A stretch of DNA of 64,000 bases from Aliiruegeria haliotis (GTDB taxonomy: Bacteria; Pseudomonadota; Alphaproteobacteria; Rhodobacterales; Rhodobacteraceae), in contig NZ_PVTD01000007.1 in the NCBI RefSeq assembly GCF_003003255.1, positions 1 to 64,000 of the forward strand, written 5' to 3'. Shown one piece after another: positions 44,059 through 52,784 of the stretch. Under the pieces are notes generated by a model. That model saw nothing but the letters and a program-made list of their open reading frames with translations. It searched no databases and was not told the origin of the DNA. A program made the position numbers and the translations under genes. Each line of letters starts with the position of its first letter. Position 1 is the first letter of the stretch.

Positions 44059-45086
44059 GCGCATCAGATCGCCCGCTTGTCATCTCTGCCCCGGAGCCAC
44101 GCACTCTGGACCTGATCTTCACCGAGCCGCAGAAGCACCGCCTTTTCAAGGACTACGACGTCCACGAGACAACGGCCGAAGCGGTCGGCCAGCTTCCCGC
44201 CGAGACACTGAACCGCTGCCGCTACATCGTCGGCCAGCCGCCCCTGTCGCGGGACCTGCTAGACCGCATGCAGAACCTGCGTTGCATCTTCAATGTGGAA
44301 AGCAATCTTATCAACAACATGCCCTATGACGTGCTGTTTGCGCGCGGCATCCACGTTGTGACCACAGGCGCCGTCTTTGCCCAGCCAGTGGCGGAGATCG
44401 GGCTCGGTTTCGCTCTGTGCCTTGTGCGTGGGATCATCGACGCCGACCTCGCCTTCCGCGAAGGACGGGAGCTTTGGGGTGGCGATGGCAACGCGGCGGC
44501 ACGTCTGCTGGCCGGCGGGAGGATCGGGATCATCGGTTTCGGAGACCTCGGCCGCGCGCTGTGCGGCCTGCTTGCCGGGTTCCGCGCGGACATAGTCGTG
44601 CACGACCCCTGGCTGCCGGACTCGCTTCTGCACGATGCCGGGGTAACGCCCTGCGGTCTGCCGGAACTACTGGAAAGCTCCGACATGGTGTTTGTCGTCG
44701 CCGCCGTCACCTCCGAAAACCGCGGGTTCCTGAACCGGGACGCTTTCGTCCGCATGAAGCCCGGCGCCGGGTTGATCCTGTTGAGCCGCGCCGATGTTGT
44801 CGATTTCGACGACCTGATGGAGGCCGTCGCCTCGGGCCATATCGTCGCCGCCAGCGATGTCTTCCCCGAAGAACCTCTGCCCGCCGACCACCCGGTGCGC
44901 ACCCTGCCCGGCTTCCTCCGCTCTGCCCACCGCGCCGGCGCCATGGATGTTGCCTTCAAGCAGATGGGCGACATGGTTCTGGACGACATGGACCTGATCG
45001 ACCGCGACCTGCCGCCGATCCGGTGCAAGCGCGCCGAGCGTGAAACCGTGTCCCGGATGCGGTCCCGGCCAGTGGAGACGAATTGA
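44055..45086 (+). CDS. D-2-hydroxyacid dehydrogenase family protein
   Basis: A 343-residue NAD-dependent dehydrogenase. The nucleotide-binding loop is IGIIGFGDLGRALCGLL near residue 155, and the catalytic residues map to the arginine of LLSRADVVDFDD, the glutamate of FPEEPLP and the histidine of SAHRAGAMD. It is translationally coupled to the LacI gene, so it belongs to the same sugar or sugar-acid regulon. It may reduce a 2-keto acid formed after the dehydratase step. Confidence 0.83.
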   Translation: MSASDRPLVISAPEPRTLDLIFTEPQKHRLFKDYDVHETTAEAVGQLPAETLNRCRYIVGQPPLSRDLLDRMQNLRCIFNVESNLINNMPYDVLFARGIHVVTTGAVFAQPVAEIGLGFALCLVRGIIDADLAFREGRELWGGDGNAAARLLAGGRIGIIGFGDLGRALCGLLAGFRADIVVHDPWLPDSLLHDAGVTPCGLPELLESSDMVFVVAAVTSENRGFLNRDAFVRMKPGAGLILLSRADVVDFDDLMEAVASGHIVAASDVFPEEPLPADHPVRTLPGFLRSAHRAGAMDVAFKQMGDMVLDDMDLIDRDLPPIRCKRAERETVSRMRSRPVETN

Positions 45087-45115
45087 GACAGACGTGCGTC
45101 GACCGGACGTCCGGT

Positions 45116-45811
45116 TCAGGTCGACCCACCCGACGTCGAACCTTCCGGCGCGTGATCGCGCAGGTACAGGTCCTTCGACGGCAGGATGTGCCGAACGCAC
45201 AACGATGCGAGGGCCTCCCTCTCGCCCGCGCGCGCCAGAGCGATCATCTCCCGATGCTCCGCCGCCGCCTGTTCCAGAAGCTGCGGATCATTGACCCGAT
45301 AGGACCGTATCGCGTGGCTCGCCGATCCGAGTTGCCGGATGCTGTCAGCCACGAAACGATTGTCGCATTGGTCAAAGAGCAGGTCGTGAAAGGCGTTGTT
45401 GCACAGGATAACCGTCGCAAGATCGCCGTCACGGATGGCCGCCTCGTGGCGCCCGGCAAGCACCTCAAGGTCGGCGACAACCTTCTCCGCCAGTGGCAGG
45501 CGCATCCGGACGATCGCAAGCCGATGCAGGTCGGCGCGAAAGGTATACAGTTCCTCGACCTCGTCGAGGCTGTATTCCCGCACCATTGCCCCCCTGTTGG
45601 GCCGACGCTCGACAAGACCAGCGTGTTCCAGGTCCGAAAGTGCGCCGCGAACGACATGACGCTTGGCGTCGAACCGTTCCATGATCTCGTCCTCGACGAG
45701 CCTTTCGCGCGGCTTCAGACGTCCAAGAACCAGATCGAGTTCGAGGTGCTGGCGAAGCTCGTCACGCCCCGTTCCAGCGCGCCGCGCCGCTATCTGTTCT
45801 GGCTTTGCCAT
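45116..45811 (-). CDS. GntR-family (FCD subfamily) transcriptional regulator
   Basis: A 231-residue regulator with winged helix (RQHLELDLVLGRLKPRERLVEDEI, FDAKRHVVRGALSDLEHAGLVE) and an FCD domain with likely metal-ligand histidines in NNAFHDLLF and AAAEHREMI. The ATG at 45811 is preferred. A GTG at 45859 overlaps the hydrolase stop and would add 16 residues. It lies downstream of the alpha/beta hydrolase gene and probably controls the divergent operon starting at 46922. Confidence 0.84.
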   Translation of the reverse strand: MAKPEQIAARRAGTGRDELRQHLELDLVLGRLKPRERLVEDEIMERFDAKRHVVRGALSDLEHAGLVERRPNRGAMVREYSLDEVEELYTFRADLHRLAIVRMRLPLAEKVVADLEVLAGRHEAAIRDGDLATVILCNNAFHDLLFDQCDNRFVADSIRQLGSASHAIRSYRVNDPQLLEQAAAEHREMIALARAGEREALASLCVRHILPSKDLYLRDHAPEGSTSGGST

Positions 45812-45855
45812 TTCTTCATTCCGTCTCACTTTGGCATGACAGGGCCGATGCCCGA

Positions 45856-46824
45856 TCACAGGGGCGGGTGGGTCCCGGATGCAGCAGCGGTGCTATCATT
45901 CAGAACCCGATCGAAAAAGCTTGAAATCCGTTTGAAGGCTTCGTCGGCCTCGGACAGATCGCCGGCATAATGGATGAACCCATGCGCCATGCCGACAAAA
46001 CGATCGACCTCGCAATGGACACCCTCCCGGGACAGCTCGTCCGCGAGCCACAGGCTGTCATCGCGCAACGGATCGGCATCCGCGACCAGCAAATGTGTCG
46101 GCGGCAGTCCCGAAAAATCGGCATTGCGCAGATCACCGTAGGGCGCCTTTCCCGGGCCATACATGTCCCAGAACCATCGCATCCTTTCGGTTCCAAGCCC
46201 CGCCCGGCCATCGCCCCACTCCAAATGGCTTGGCGTGTCGAAGACCCTTCGATAGCAACCGTACTGAAGGGAAAGCCCGAGCACTGGCAACGGGTTGCCT
46301 TCGTCTCTGCATCGAAGGACAGCGGCAAGCGCGAGGTTTGCGCCTGCGGAATCGCCAGACAGCAGGATGCCCGCCGGACTTGTCCGGGCGATCTCTCGCA
46401 AGGCGGCCATCGTGTCCCTCAGAGGCGTGGGAAATGGATGCTCCGGCGCGCATCGCGCATGCGGTCCAATGACCTCGCGTTCGGAGGCCAGGGCCAGACC
46501 GGCGTAAATCGAAAGGTGTGTTTCAGGATCACAGATACACCACCCTCCCCCATGCACATGGACAATCGGCGGGCTTTTCACGTCGCCGGCCGCCACCCTT
46601 CGAAGCGGGAGAATCGCACCATTCCCCCGAATCTCCCCGTCCCGAACCTCGACATGGGACCGCGCGGCGGAGTTCCAGGATGCCTTTCCGATCAACGCGT
46701 TCTCGCGCATTGTTTCGACGTCCTCCGTATCCAGATCAGGCTGACGAGCGAGTATCGCGGCCATCCCTGGCGCGAGCCCATCGGAAAACAATCCGCCACA
46801 ACCTATTGAATTCAATACATACAT
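45856..46824 (-). CDS. Alpha/beta hydrolase (HSL-type esterase/lipase)
   Basis: A 322-residue hydrolase of the hormone-sensitive-lipase family. The oxyanion motif HVHGGGW is near residue 95, the nucleophile is in GDSAGANLA near residue 158, the acid is likely in DADPLRDDS near 250 and the histidine in GMAHGFIHY near 282. It may open a lactone or ester in the same pathway as the divergent ABC operon. The palindrome at 46804-46817 lies within codons 3-7 if ATG 46824 is the true start, so a later start (for example codon 21) should be considered. Confidence 0.82.
   Translation of the reverse strand: MYVLNSIGCGGLFSDGLAPGMAAILARQPDLDTEDVETMRENALIGKASWNSAARSHVEVRDGEIRGNGAILPLRRVAAGDVKSPPIVHVHGGGWCICDPETHLSIYAGLALASEREVIGPHARCAPEHPFPTPLRDTMAALREIARTSPAGILLSGDSAGANLALAAVLRCRDEGNPLPVLGLSLQYGCYRRVFDTPSHLEWGDGRAGLGTERMRWFWDMYGPGKAPYGDLRNADFSGLPPTHLLVADADPLRDDSLWLADELSREGVHCEVDRFVGMAHGFIHYAGDLSEADEAFKRISSFFDRVLNDSTAAASGTHPPL
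46804..46817. promoter_or_regulatory. Palindrome TATTGAATTCAATA, possible GntR operator
   Basis: A perfect 14-base palindrome at the start of the esterase gene. Its half-site TATTGA recurs in opposite order at 46843-46858. Both lie in the divergent control region of the GntR-hydrolase and ABC transporter units. Confidence 0.55.
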
Positions 46825-46842
46825 TTGGATCTCTTATTATTA

Positions 46843-46858
46843 TCAATAAAATTATTGA
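46843..46858. promoter_or_regulatory. Inverted repeat TCAATAA-N2-TTATTGA, possible GntR operator
   Basis: Seven-base arms pair perfectly around AA. The site lies 64 bases before the binding-protein ATG, in the AT-rich stretch where its promoter should be. Confidence 0.55.
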
Positions 46859-46921
46859 CGAATTCTGCGATTTCGACAAGCCTTATGTTCAGGGCAAATG
46901 AAAGCCCATAGGGAGGACAAG

Positions 46922-48178
46922 ATGCTCAGGACTACCGCCATGCTGGCGCTTGCCGCAGGTATTATCGGCAATGCCGCGAGTGCTCAGGAAATCACGCTCT
47001 GGTCGCATTGGGCAGACCAGGCTTCGAAGGTCGAGTTCGTGGAGAACGCGGCAAAGGCCTACGAAGAGGCCAACCCCGGCGTGACGATCAACATCAGCTG
47101 GTATCAGAAGGAGCCGCTGTACGCGGCGCTGAAGACCGCGCTGACGGCAGCTCAGGGACCGGACATTTTCTATGCCGAGTCCGACCAGACCGAATACATG
47201 CAGAATGATCTGGTGCTGGATCTTTCAGACAAGCTGAACTGGGACAACATCGAGCCGTGGGCCACCGAGGTCTGGGGCTACGAAGGCGGCGTCTACGGCT
47301 TCCCGCTGGAGGCCTGGACGGTCGAGACCTACGTCAACAACGCGGTGATGGCGGAAAACGGTATCGAAATACCGGTCGCGGGCATGGAAGGCCAGGCCTT
47401 CGTCGATGCCGTTCAGAAAATCGCCGATGCCGGCACGACGCCGCTTGCGCAGGGTGTGGGCGACCGTCCCTACCCCGGTGCATTCCTGACCCACGAAATC
47501 CTGGTCAAGAAACTCGGAACCGACGACTACCGCAGCCTGCTGAAGGGCGAAGGCGTGGCATGGTCCGACTCGCGCGTGAAAGAAGCGCTGGACTATGCCA
47601 AGCAGATCATCGACGCGAGTGCCTTCCCGGCATCCTTCTCCTCGATCAAGTTGGGCGAAGCGCACCGCTACTTCCACACCTCGCCGGGTGCCGCGATGCT
47701 CCAAATGGGGTCGTTCTACCCATCCCGCGCCTTTGCCGCGCCGGATGAGGGCGGCCAGCCGGACGGGTTCGACCTGGGCATCGTGAATGGCCCGATCCCC
47801 GATGGTGCAGCCTGCCCCGAGTGCAAGACGATCGCCGTGGGCGGCTCTTTCGTAGTGAACGCTTCCAGCGAAAACGCCGATCTCGCCGCCGGTTTCCTGA
47901 ACTCGATGGCCACACCCGAGATGGGCAATGCCTGGCTCGAAGCCAATCTCGTCGGCACCGGAATCAAGTCCGATGCGTCCAAGATCACGGGCGAGAACGC
48001 CGATTATTTCCAGAAACTCGCCGCGGCCAACGAAGGCGCGAAATACACCTTCGGCATTCCTGTTCAGCAGATGCAGGGCACCCCGCGCGAGACCTTCACC
48101 CAGGTCATCAACCAGGCATTCCCCGCCGGTCTGATCGGCGTGGACGAAGCGATCTCGATGATGGAATCGGCCTACTGA
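46922..48178 (+). CDS. Carbohydrate ABC transporter substrate-binding protein (CUT1, MalE-like)
   Basis: A 418-residue extracellular solute-binding protein of family 1. The signal peptide is MLRTTAMLALAAGIIGNA with cleavage near ASAQE. ITLWSHWADQASKVEFVENA, VTINISWYQKEPLYAALKTA and PDIFYAESDQTEYM are typical of the family. The ATG at 46922 has GGGAGGACAAG in front; an ATG eight codons upstream does not. It is the first gene of an eight-gene operon. Confidence 0.88.
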   Translation: MLRTTAMLALAAGIIGNAASAQEITLWSHWADQASKVEFVENAAKAYEEANPGVTINISWYQKEPLYAALKTALTAAQGPDIFYAESDQTEYMQNDLVLDLSDKLNWDNIEPWATEVWGYEGGVYGFPLEAWTVETYVNNAVMAENGIEIPVAGMEGQAFVDAVQKIADAGTTPLAQGVGDRPYPGAFLTHEILVKKLGTDDYRSLLKGEGVAWSDSRVKEALDYAKQIIDASAFPASFSSIKLGEAHRYFHTSPGAAMLQMGSFYPSRAFAAPDEGGQPDGFDLGIVNGPIPDGAACPECKTIAVGGSFVVNASSENADLAAGFLNSMATPEMGNAWLEANLVGTGIKSDASKITGENADYFQKLAAANEGAKYTFGIPVQQMQGTPRETFTQVINQAFPAGLIGVDEAISMMESAY

Positions 48179-48193
48179 TCTCCTCCCGACTGT

Positions 48194-48219
48194 CCGGGGG
48201 CGCATGGCCGCGTCCCCGG
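48194..48219 (+). other. Intercistronic stem-loop between binding protein and first permease
   Basis: CCGGGGGCGC and GCGTCCCCGG pair with one G-T wobble around a six-base loop, 15 bases after the binding-protein stop. The ATG at 48204 falls inside this hairpin, which argues for the GTG at 48258 as the permease start. Confidence 0.62.
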
Positions 48220-48257
48220 ATCCTTCAAATCCCCAAAGCCAATCCGGAGCCAGTTTC

Positions 48258-49196
48258 GTGACAGCGAGCACTCAGCCTGCGACCGTGGCCACCCCGCCCC
48301 GGAAGGAGCGCGACCACGCCAATCCCCGCAGCGCCATCGCGACTTTCCTGTTTCCGGCCCTGCTGATCTACGCGGCCTTCACAGCGCTGCCCGTGATGCG
48401 GACGATCTACAATTCCACGCACCTGATCGTGCCCAACAAACCCGCCGAATGGGTCGGCTTCACTCACTACATCGAACTTTGGAACGACAACATCTTCTGG
48501 AAGGCTGTCGGCAACACCCTGACGTGGGCCACTGTCGCGCCGCTCATGGAAGTGTCCATCGCCACGATCCTTGCGCTCGCGCTCTACGCCAAGGTGCCCT
48601 TCTCGCGCTTCCTGCGCGTGGCGTGGTTCACGCCGGTCCTCATGTCCTACGTTGTTGTCGGCATCCTCTGGATGTGGATCTACAACTACGACTGGGGTGC
48701 GGTGAATTCCTTTCTCCGCTGGATCGGCCTCGACGGCTGGGCGCAGCCCTGGCTGGGCCACCCGGACACCGCCCTGCCTGCGCTGATCGCCGTTACCACA
48801 TGGATGTGGACCGGCTTCAACATGGTGGTGATCCTGGCCGCCATGTCCTCCCTGCCATCCGAGGTGCTGGAAGCGGCCGAACTCGACAATTGCGGCTGGT
48901 TCGGCAAGCTCTGGTTCGTCATCCTGCCGCTGATCCGCCCGACATTGCTGAACCTCATCGTGCTGAGTTTCATCGGCAAGATGAAGATCTTCGACCTTGT
49001 CTGGGTCACGACCCAAGGCAACCCGCTCTGGGCCACCGAGACCGTCTCCACCTACGTCTACAAACGCGCGTTTCAGTGGAGCACGTTCGATCTCGGCTAC
49101 CCGTCCACCATCGCCGTGGTCTGGTTCGTTATCGTCATGGCCGGTGTGCTCGCCCTGACGCGGCTGTTCCGCCAGAAAGACAAGCTGGAATACTGA
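48258..49196 (+). CDS. Carbohydrate ABC transporter permease (MalF-like)
   Basis: A 312-residue permease with six to seven membrane segments and the inner-membrane EAA loop (LEAAELDNCGWFGKLWFVILPLI near residue 210 of this start). GTG 48258 is chosen because GGAG lies ten bases upstream and the alternative ATG at 48204 sits in a hairpin. It overlaps the next permease by one base (TGATG). Confidence 0.85.
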   Translation: MTASTQPATVATPPRKERDHANPRSAIATFLFPALLIYAAFTALPVMRTIYNSTHLIVPNKPAEWVGFTHYIELWNDNIFWKAVGNTLTWATVAPLMEVSIATILALALYAKVPFSRFLRVAWFTPVLMSYVVVGILWMWIYNYDWGAVNSFLRWIGLDGWAQPWLGHPDTALPALIAVTTWMWTGFNMVVILAAMSSLPSEVLEAAELDNCGWFGKLWFVILPLIRPTLLNLIVLSFIGKMKIFDLVWVTTQGNPLWATETVSTYVYKRAFQWSTFDLGYPSTIAVVWFVIVMAGVLALTRLFRQKDKLEY

Positions 49197-50032
49197 TGCA
49201 ACGCACGCTCTCCCCCTCCGGCCTGCGCATGGCGGCGCTCCTGATGTTCATCGCCATCTACACGGCCTATTCCGCCGGCCCGTTTGTCTGGGTTGCGATG
49301 ATGTCGTTGCGGACAACGACCGAGATTTCGGCCGCGCCCTACGCCCTGCCGGAAACCCTCCATTTCTGGAAATTCGCCTCCGCCTGGACCGAAAGCAACT
49401 ACGACACCTACTTCTTCAACTCCGTGACAATCGTGTTCTCCGCCGTGGCGATCCTGACCATCGTCGGCGGCATGGCGGCACATTGCTTTGCCCGCTACCG
49501 GTTCCGCTTCAAGGGGCTGATCTACCTGCTGATCTTCTCCACCATCATCTTCCCGCCACAGGTCACCGTGATCGGCCTTTTTCAGATCATGGTGGAATAC
49601 GGGCTCTACAACAGTCGTGTCGGACTGGTGATGGTCTATGTCGCCATCCAGATGCCGGTGACGATCTACATCCTTGAATCCTTCTTTGCCCGCATCCCCA
49701 AGGACCTGTTCGATGCGGCCCGGATCGACGGGTATTCGGAATGGGCGATCTTCTGGCGCATCTCGCTGCCGGTGGCCCTCCCCGCGATTTCCACCACCAT
49801 CATCCTGAACACCATTCTGCTCTGGAACGAGTTCCTCTATGCGGTGGTGCTCATCACCGAGGACGACAAGCGCACCCTGCCGCTCGGAGTGCTGCGCTTC
49901 CTCGGCGACCAGCTGGAGGATGTCGGCATGATCGCCACCGGTCTGATGATCGCCATCGTCCCCGTCGTCCTCATCTACGTCTTCTTCTCCGAACGCCTCA
50001 TCCAGGGGATGACGGCCGGCGCCGTGAAATAA
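49196..50032 (+). CDS. Carbohydrate ABC transporter permease (MalG-like)
   Basis: A 278-residue permease. The EAA loop is DLFDAARIDGYSEWAIFWRI near residue 170, followed by LPVALPAISTTIILNTILLWNEFLYAVVL, a strong MalG signature. The ATG overlaps the preceding stop. Twelve bases separate it from the ATPase gene. Confidence 0.88.
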   Translation: MQRTLSPSGLRMAALLMFIAIYTAYSAGPFVWVAMMSLRTTTEISAAPYALPETLHFWKFASAWTESNYDTYFFNSVTIVFSAVAILTIVGGMAAHCFARYRFRFKGLIYLLIFSTIIFPPQVTVIGLFQIMVEYGLYNSRVGLVMVYVAIQMPVTIYILESFFARIPKDLFDAARIDGYSEWAIFWRISLPVALPAISTTIILNTILLWNEFLYAVVLITEDDKRTLPLGVLRFLGDQLEDVGMIATGLMIAIVPVVLIYVFFSERLIQGMTAGAVK

Positions 50033-50044
50033 GGAACCCACCAC

Positions 50045-51118
50045 ATGGCAGTCGTTGCACTGGACAACATCTGCAAGAGCTACGGCGCATATTCGGCCGT
50101 GCGGGATGTCAACATCACCGTGGCCGATGGCGAGTTCATGGTGCTGCTGGGGCCCTCCGGCTGCGGCAAGTCCACGACCCTTCGGATGATCGCGGGGCTT
50201 GAGAGCATCACTTCGGGAACGCTCTCCATCGACGACGCCTGCATGAATGGCGTGCCGGCCAAGAACCGCGACATCGCGATGGTGTTCCAATCCTACGCGC
50301 TCTATCCCCACATGACCGTTCGCAACAACCTCGGCTTTGGCCTGAAACGGCGCCAGACCGACCGGGCCGTCGTGAAACGCAGGGTCGACGAGGTCGCCGC
50401 CTCCATCGGCCTGACCGAGTATCTTGACCGCAAGCCGCACGCGCTGTCGGGCGGGCAACGCCAGCGGGTTGCGCTTGGCCGCGCCATCGTGCGCGACCCG
50501 AAGGTGTTCCTGTTCGACGAACCGCTCTCCAACCTCGATGCCGCCTTGCGCGTCTCCACCCGCGCCGAACTGGTCCGCCTGCACCGGGACCTGAGCGCGA
50601 CGATGATCTATGTCACCCACGATCAGGTCGAAGCGATGACCATGGGCGACCGCGTCTGCATCATGTCGGACGGCGAGGTTGCCCAGATCGGGCGCCCGAT
50701 GGACGTCTATCTCAATCCCGCCTCCACTTTCGTCGCCGGTTTCCTCGGAAACCCGCCGATGAACCTGATGCCGGCGACCACGGACGAAGGTGGCATCCAG
50801 ACCGGCAGCGGACGGCTCGCGCATGCGGGCTTTGCCCCCGGACGCAAGGTGACCTTTGGCATCCGGCCCGAAGACCTCACCTCGACCGACGATGCCGCCC
50901 AATCGGTGATTTCCGGCCGCGTGATCTCGCTCGAACCGCTCGGGGCCGAAACGCTGATCCATGTCGATGCCGGCGGCGACAAGCCCGTCATCGTGCGGGG
51001 CGGGCGCATTGCGGCGGCCGAGATCGACCACACGATTCACCTTTCCTGCGACCCGGCTCTTGCCCGGTTCTTTGACCCGCAAAGCGGCGTCGCCATCCAA
51101 CCTGGAGTGTCCCAATGA
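50045..51118 (+). CDS. Carbohydrate ABC transporter ATP-binding protein (MalK/UgpC-like)
   Basis: A 357-residue ATPase with Walker A GPSGCGKSTT near residue 38, Q-loop VFQSYALYPHMTV, signature LSGGQRQRVALGRA near 137, Walker B VFLFDEPLSNLD and switch VTHDQVEAMT, then a C-terminal TOBE regulatory domain (GRPMDVYLNPASTFVAGFLG, VTFGIRPEDLT). It energises the two permeases upstream. It overlaps the RraA-like gene by four bases. Confidence 0.9.
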   Translation: MAVVALDNICKSYGAYSAVRDVNITVADGEFMVLLGPSGCGKSTTLRMIAGLESITSGTLSIDDACMNGVPAKNRDIAMVFQSYALYPHMTVRNNLGFGLKRRQTDRAVVKRRVDEVAASIGLTEYLDRKPHALSGGQRQRVALGRAIVRDPKVFLFDEPLSNLDAALRVSTRAELVRLHRDLSATMIYVTHDQVEAMTMGDRVCIMSDGEVAQIGRPMDVYLNPASTFVAGFLGNPPMNLMPATTDEGGIQTGSGRLAHAGFAPGRKVTFGIRPEDLTSTDDAAQSVISGRVISLEPLGAETLIHVDAGGDKPVIVRGGRIAAAEIDHTIHLSCDPALARFFDPQSGVAIQPGVSQ

Positions 51119-51798
51119 GTTACTCGGACGTGCTGCGCGCACCCCGTTCCATCGACCGTGCCCCGGCCGAAGACATCGCCGCCTTTGCCGACGCACCCGT
51201 GGGCAACATCGTGGACGCCATTGGCCGGACCGGCGCCATGGATGCGCCGATCAAGGCAATCACACAGGCAAATCGGTTTGCCGGGTCCGCGCTGACAGTG
51301 GACGCCGGGCCGCGCGACAACCTCGCCCCCTGGGCCGCATTGCGGCTGGCGAAACCCGGTGACGTCATGGTGATCACGACCGGCGGTCACATGGCCTCGT
51401 CGGTCTGCGGCGACCTGCTCATCGGCATGGCCCGCAATGCCGGGATCGTTGCCATCGTGACGGACGGCGTCGTCCGCGACACCTCGGGCGCGAACGCGGT
51501 CGGCATCCCCGTCTTTGCCGCCGGCGTCAGCCCCAACTCACCGCAGAAGAACGGCCCCGGGGCAGTTGGCCTGCCAATCGTTGCGGGCGACGTGTCAGTC
51601 GCGGCCGGTGACATCGTCTGCGGTGACGAGGACGGCGTTGTCGTCATCCCCTCGGCGCAGATCGCCTCCGCCAAGGCAGAGCTCGCTAATGTCCGCGCAA
51701 AGGAAGCCTCGATGGAACAGGCCGTCTCCTCCGGCGCGACAGCGCCCGGCTGGCTGGCCGACCTGCCGCTCGACGACATCTTCAGCTTCACGGAGTGA
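51115..51798 (+). CDS. RraA-family protein (HMG/CHA-aldolase-like)
   Basis: A 227-residue protein of the RraA/HMG-aldolase fold. GDLLIGMARNAGIVAIVTDGVVRD (near residues 99-122) carries the conserved glycine-rich loop and the D-G-x-x-R-D metal/substrate motif. Catabolic members of this family are metal-dependent aldolases or decarboxylases for hydroxy-keto acids; others bind RNase E. Its place in a transport and catabolic operon favours an enzyme role. Confidence 0.84.
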   Translation: MSYSDVLRAPRSIDRAPAEDIAAFADAPVGNIVDAIGRTGAMDAPIKAITQANRFAGSALTVDAGPRDNLAPWAALRLAKPGDVMVITTGGHMASSVCGDLLIGMARNAGIVAIVTDGVVRDTSGANAVGIPVFAAGVSPNSPQKNGPGAVGLPIVAGDVSVAAGDIVCGDEDGVVVIPSAQIASAKAELANVRAKEASMEQAVSSGATAPGWLADLPLDDIFSFTE

Positions 51799-51803
51799 AC
51801 CGC

Positions 51804-52784
51804 ATGCCCCGCCCCCTGCGCGTCTACTACAATTCCCTCGGCACGCCAGAGATGTACGCCATGATTGCCGCGCGCATGGGCGAGGGGCTGGAGCTTGTCA
51901 CGCTGGACACCGATGACGATGCCGAACGCAAGGCAAAGATCGCCGAATGCGAGGTCGCCATCGTCGCCGCCAAGCCACTGACGGCCGAAGTGATCTCGGC
52001 CGCGAAAAAGCTCGAACTGGTGCATCACCAGGGCGTCGGCTACCATGATACCGTGGCAACCGATGCGCTGGCCGCGCGCGGCATCCGCCTCGCCCTGACG
52101 CCCGAAGGAACGACCATCGGCGTGGCCGAGCATACCGTCCTGCTCGCCCTCGGCGCGGCACGGCGCGCGGCCTTTGCCGATGCCGAGCTGCGACAGGGCC
52201 GCTGGCACGTTAACGCGCTGCGGCCCGTTTCCGTGGAACTCTTCGACAAGACCGTCGGCTTCATCGGCTTTGGCCGCATCGGGCAGGAGGCCGCCCGCCG
52301 CTTCGCCGCCTTTGGCACACGGCGGCTCTACCACGACCCCGCAGTGCCCGCCTCTGCCGACCTTCCGGCGGAGCCCGCCGCGTTCGACGACGTGATCGCG
52401 CAATCCGACATCCTGAGCCTGCACCTGCCGCTGTCCGATGCCACAAGTCACCTGATCTCGGCCGAGGTGATCGGGCGGATGAAACCCGAGGCCATTCTGG
52501 TCAACACCGCGCGCGGCGGCATCGTCGACGATGCCGCCCTTGCCTCGGCGCTGGCCGATGGCCGCTTGCTTGCCGCCGGGCTTGACGTGTTCGAAGGGGA
52601 GCCGATCGACCCCGACAACCCCTTCTGCGGCCTGCCCAACGTCTTTCTTACCCCGCATATCTCCGCCGGAACCCGCGACGCGCTCGGCCACAAGATGACC
52701 GCGCTCTTTGCCAATATCGACCGCTTCCGCAACGGTGATGCACTTGCCAACGAAGTCACCCTGGGCACATCCTCCGGCGCATGA
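51804..52784 (+). CDS. D-2-hydroxyacid dehydrogenase
   Basis: A 326-residue NAD(P)-dependent dehydrogenase. The nucleotide loop is VGFIGFGRIGQEAARRF near residue 150; catalytic residues are the arginine of VNTARGGIVDD, the glutamate of FEGEPID and the histidine of LTPHISAGT. The ATG at 51804 has GGAG eight bases upstream; a GTG three codons earlier overlaps the RraA stop. It probably interconverts a 2-keto acid and a D-2-hydroxy acid in the same pathway as the RraA-like enzyme. Confidence 0.88.
   Translation: MPRPLRVYYNSLGTPEMYAMIAARMGEGLELVTLDTDDDAERKAKIAECEVAIVAAKPLTAEVISAAKKLELVHHQGVGYHDTVATDALAARGIRLALTPEGTTIGVAEHTVLLALGAARRAAFADAELRQGRWHVNALRPVSVELFDKTVGFIGFGRIGQEAARRFAAFGTRRLYHDPAVPASADLPAEPAAFDDVIAQSDILSLHLPLSDATSHLISAEVIGRMKPEAILVNTARGGIVDDAALASALADGRLLAAGLDVFEGEPIDPDNPFCGLPNVFLTPHISAGTRDALGHKMTALFANIDRFRNGDALANEVTLGTSSGA

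Noticed and set aside
49097-51196. A 699-codon minus-strand open frame
   Set aside because: It lies opposite the MalG-, MalK- and RraA-like genes, whose motifs are all intact. The antisense translation is rich in H, D, R and G without family motifs, as expected of a GC-rich shadow frame.
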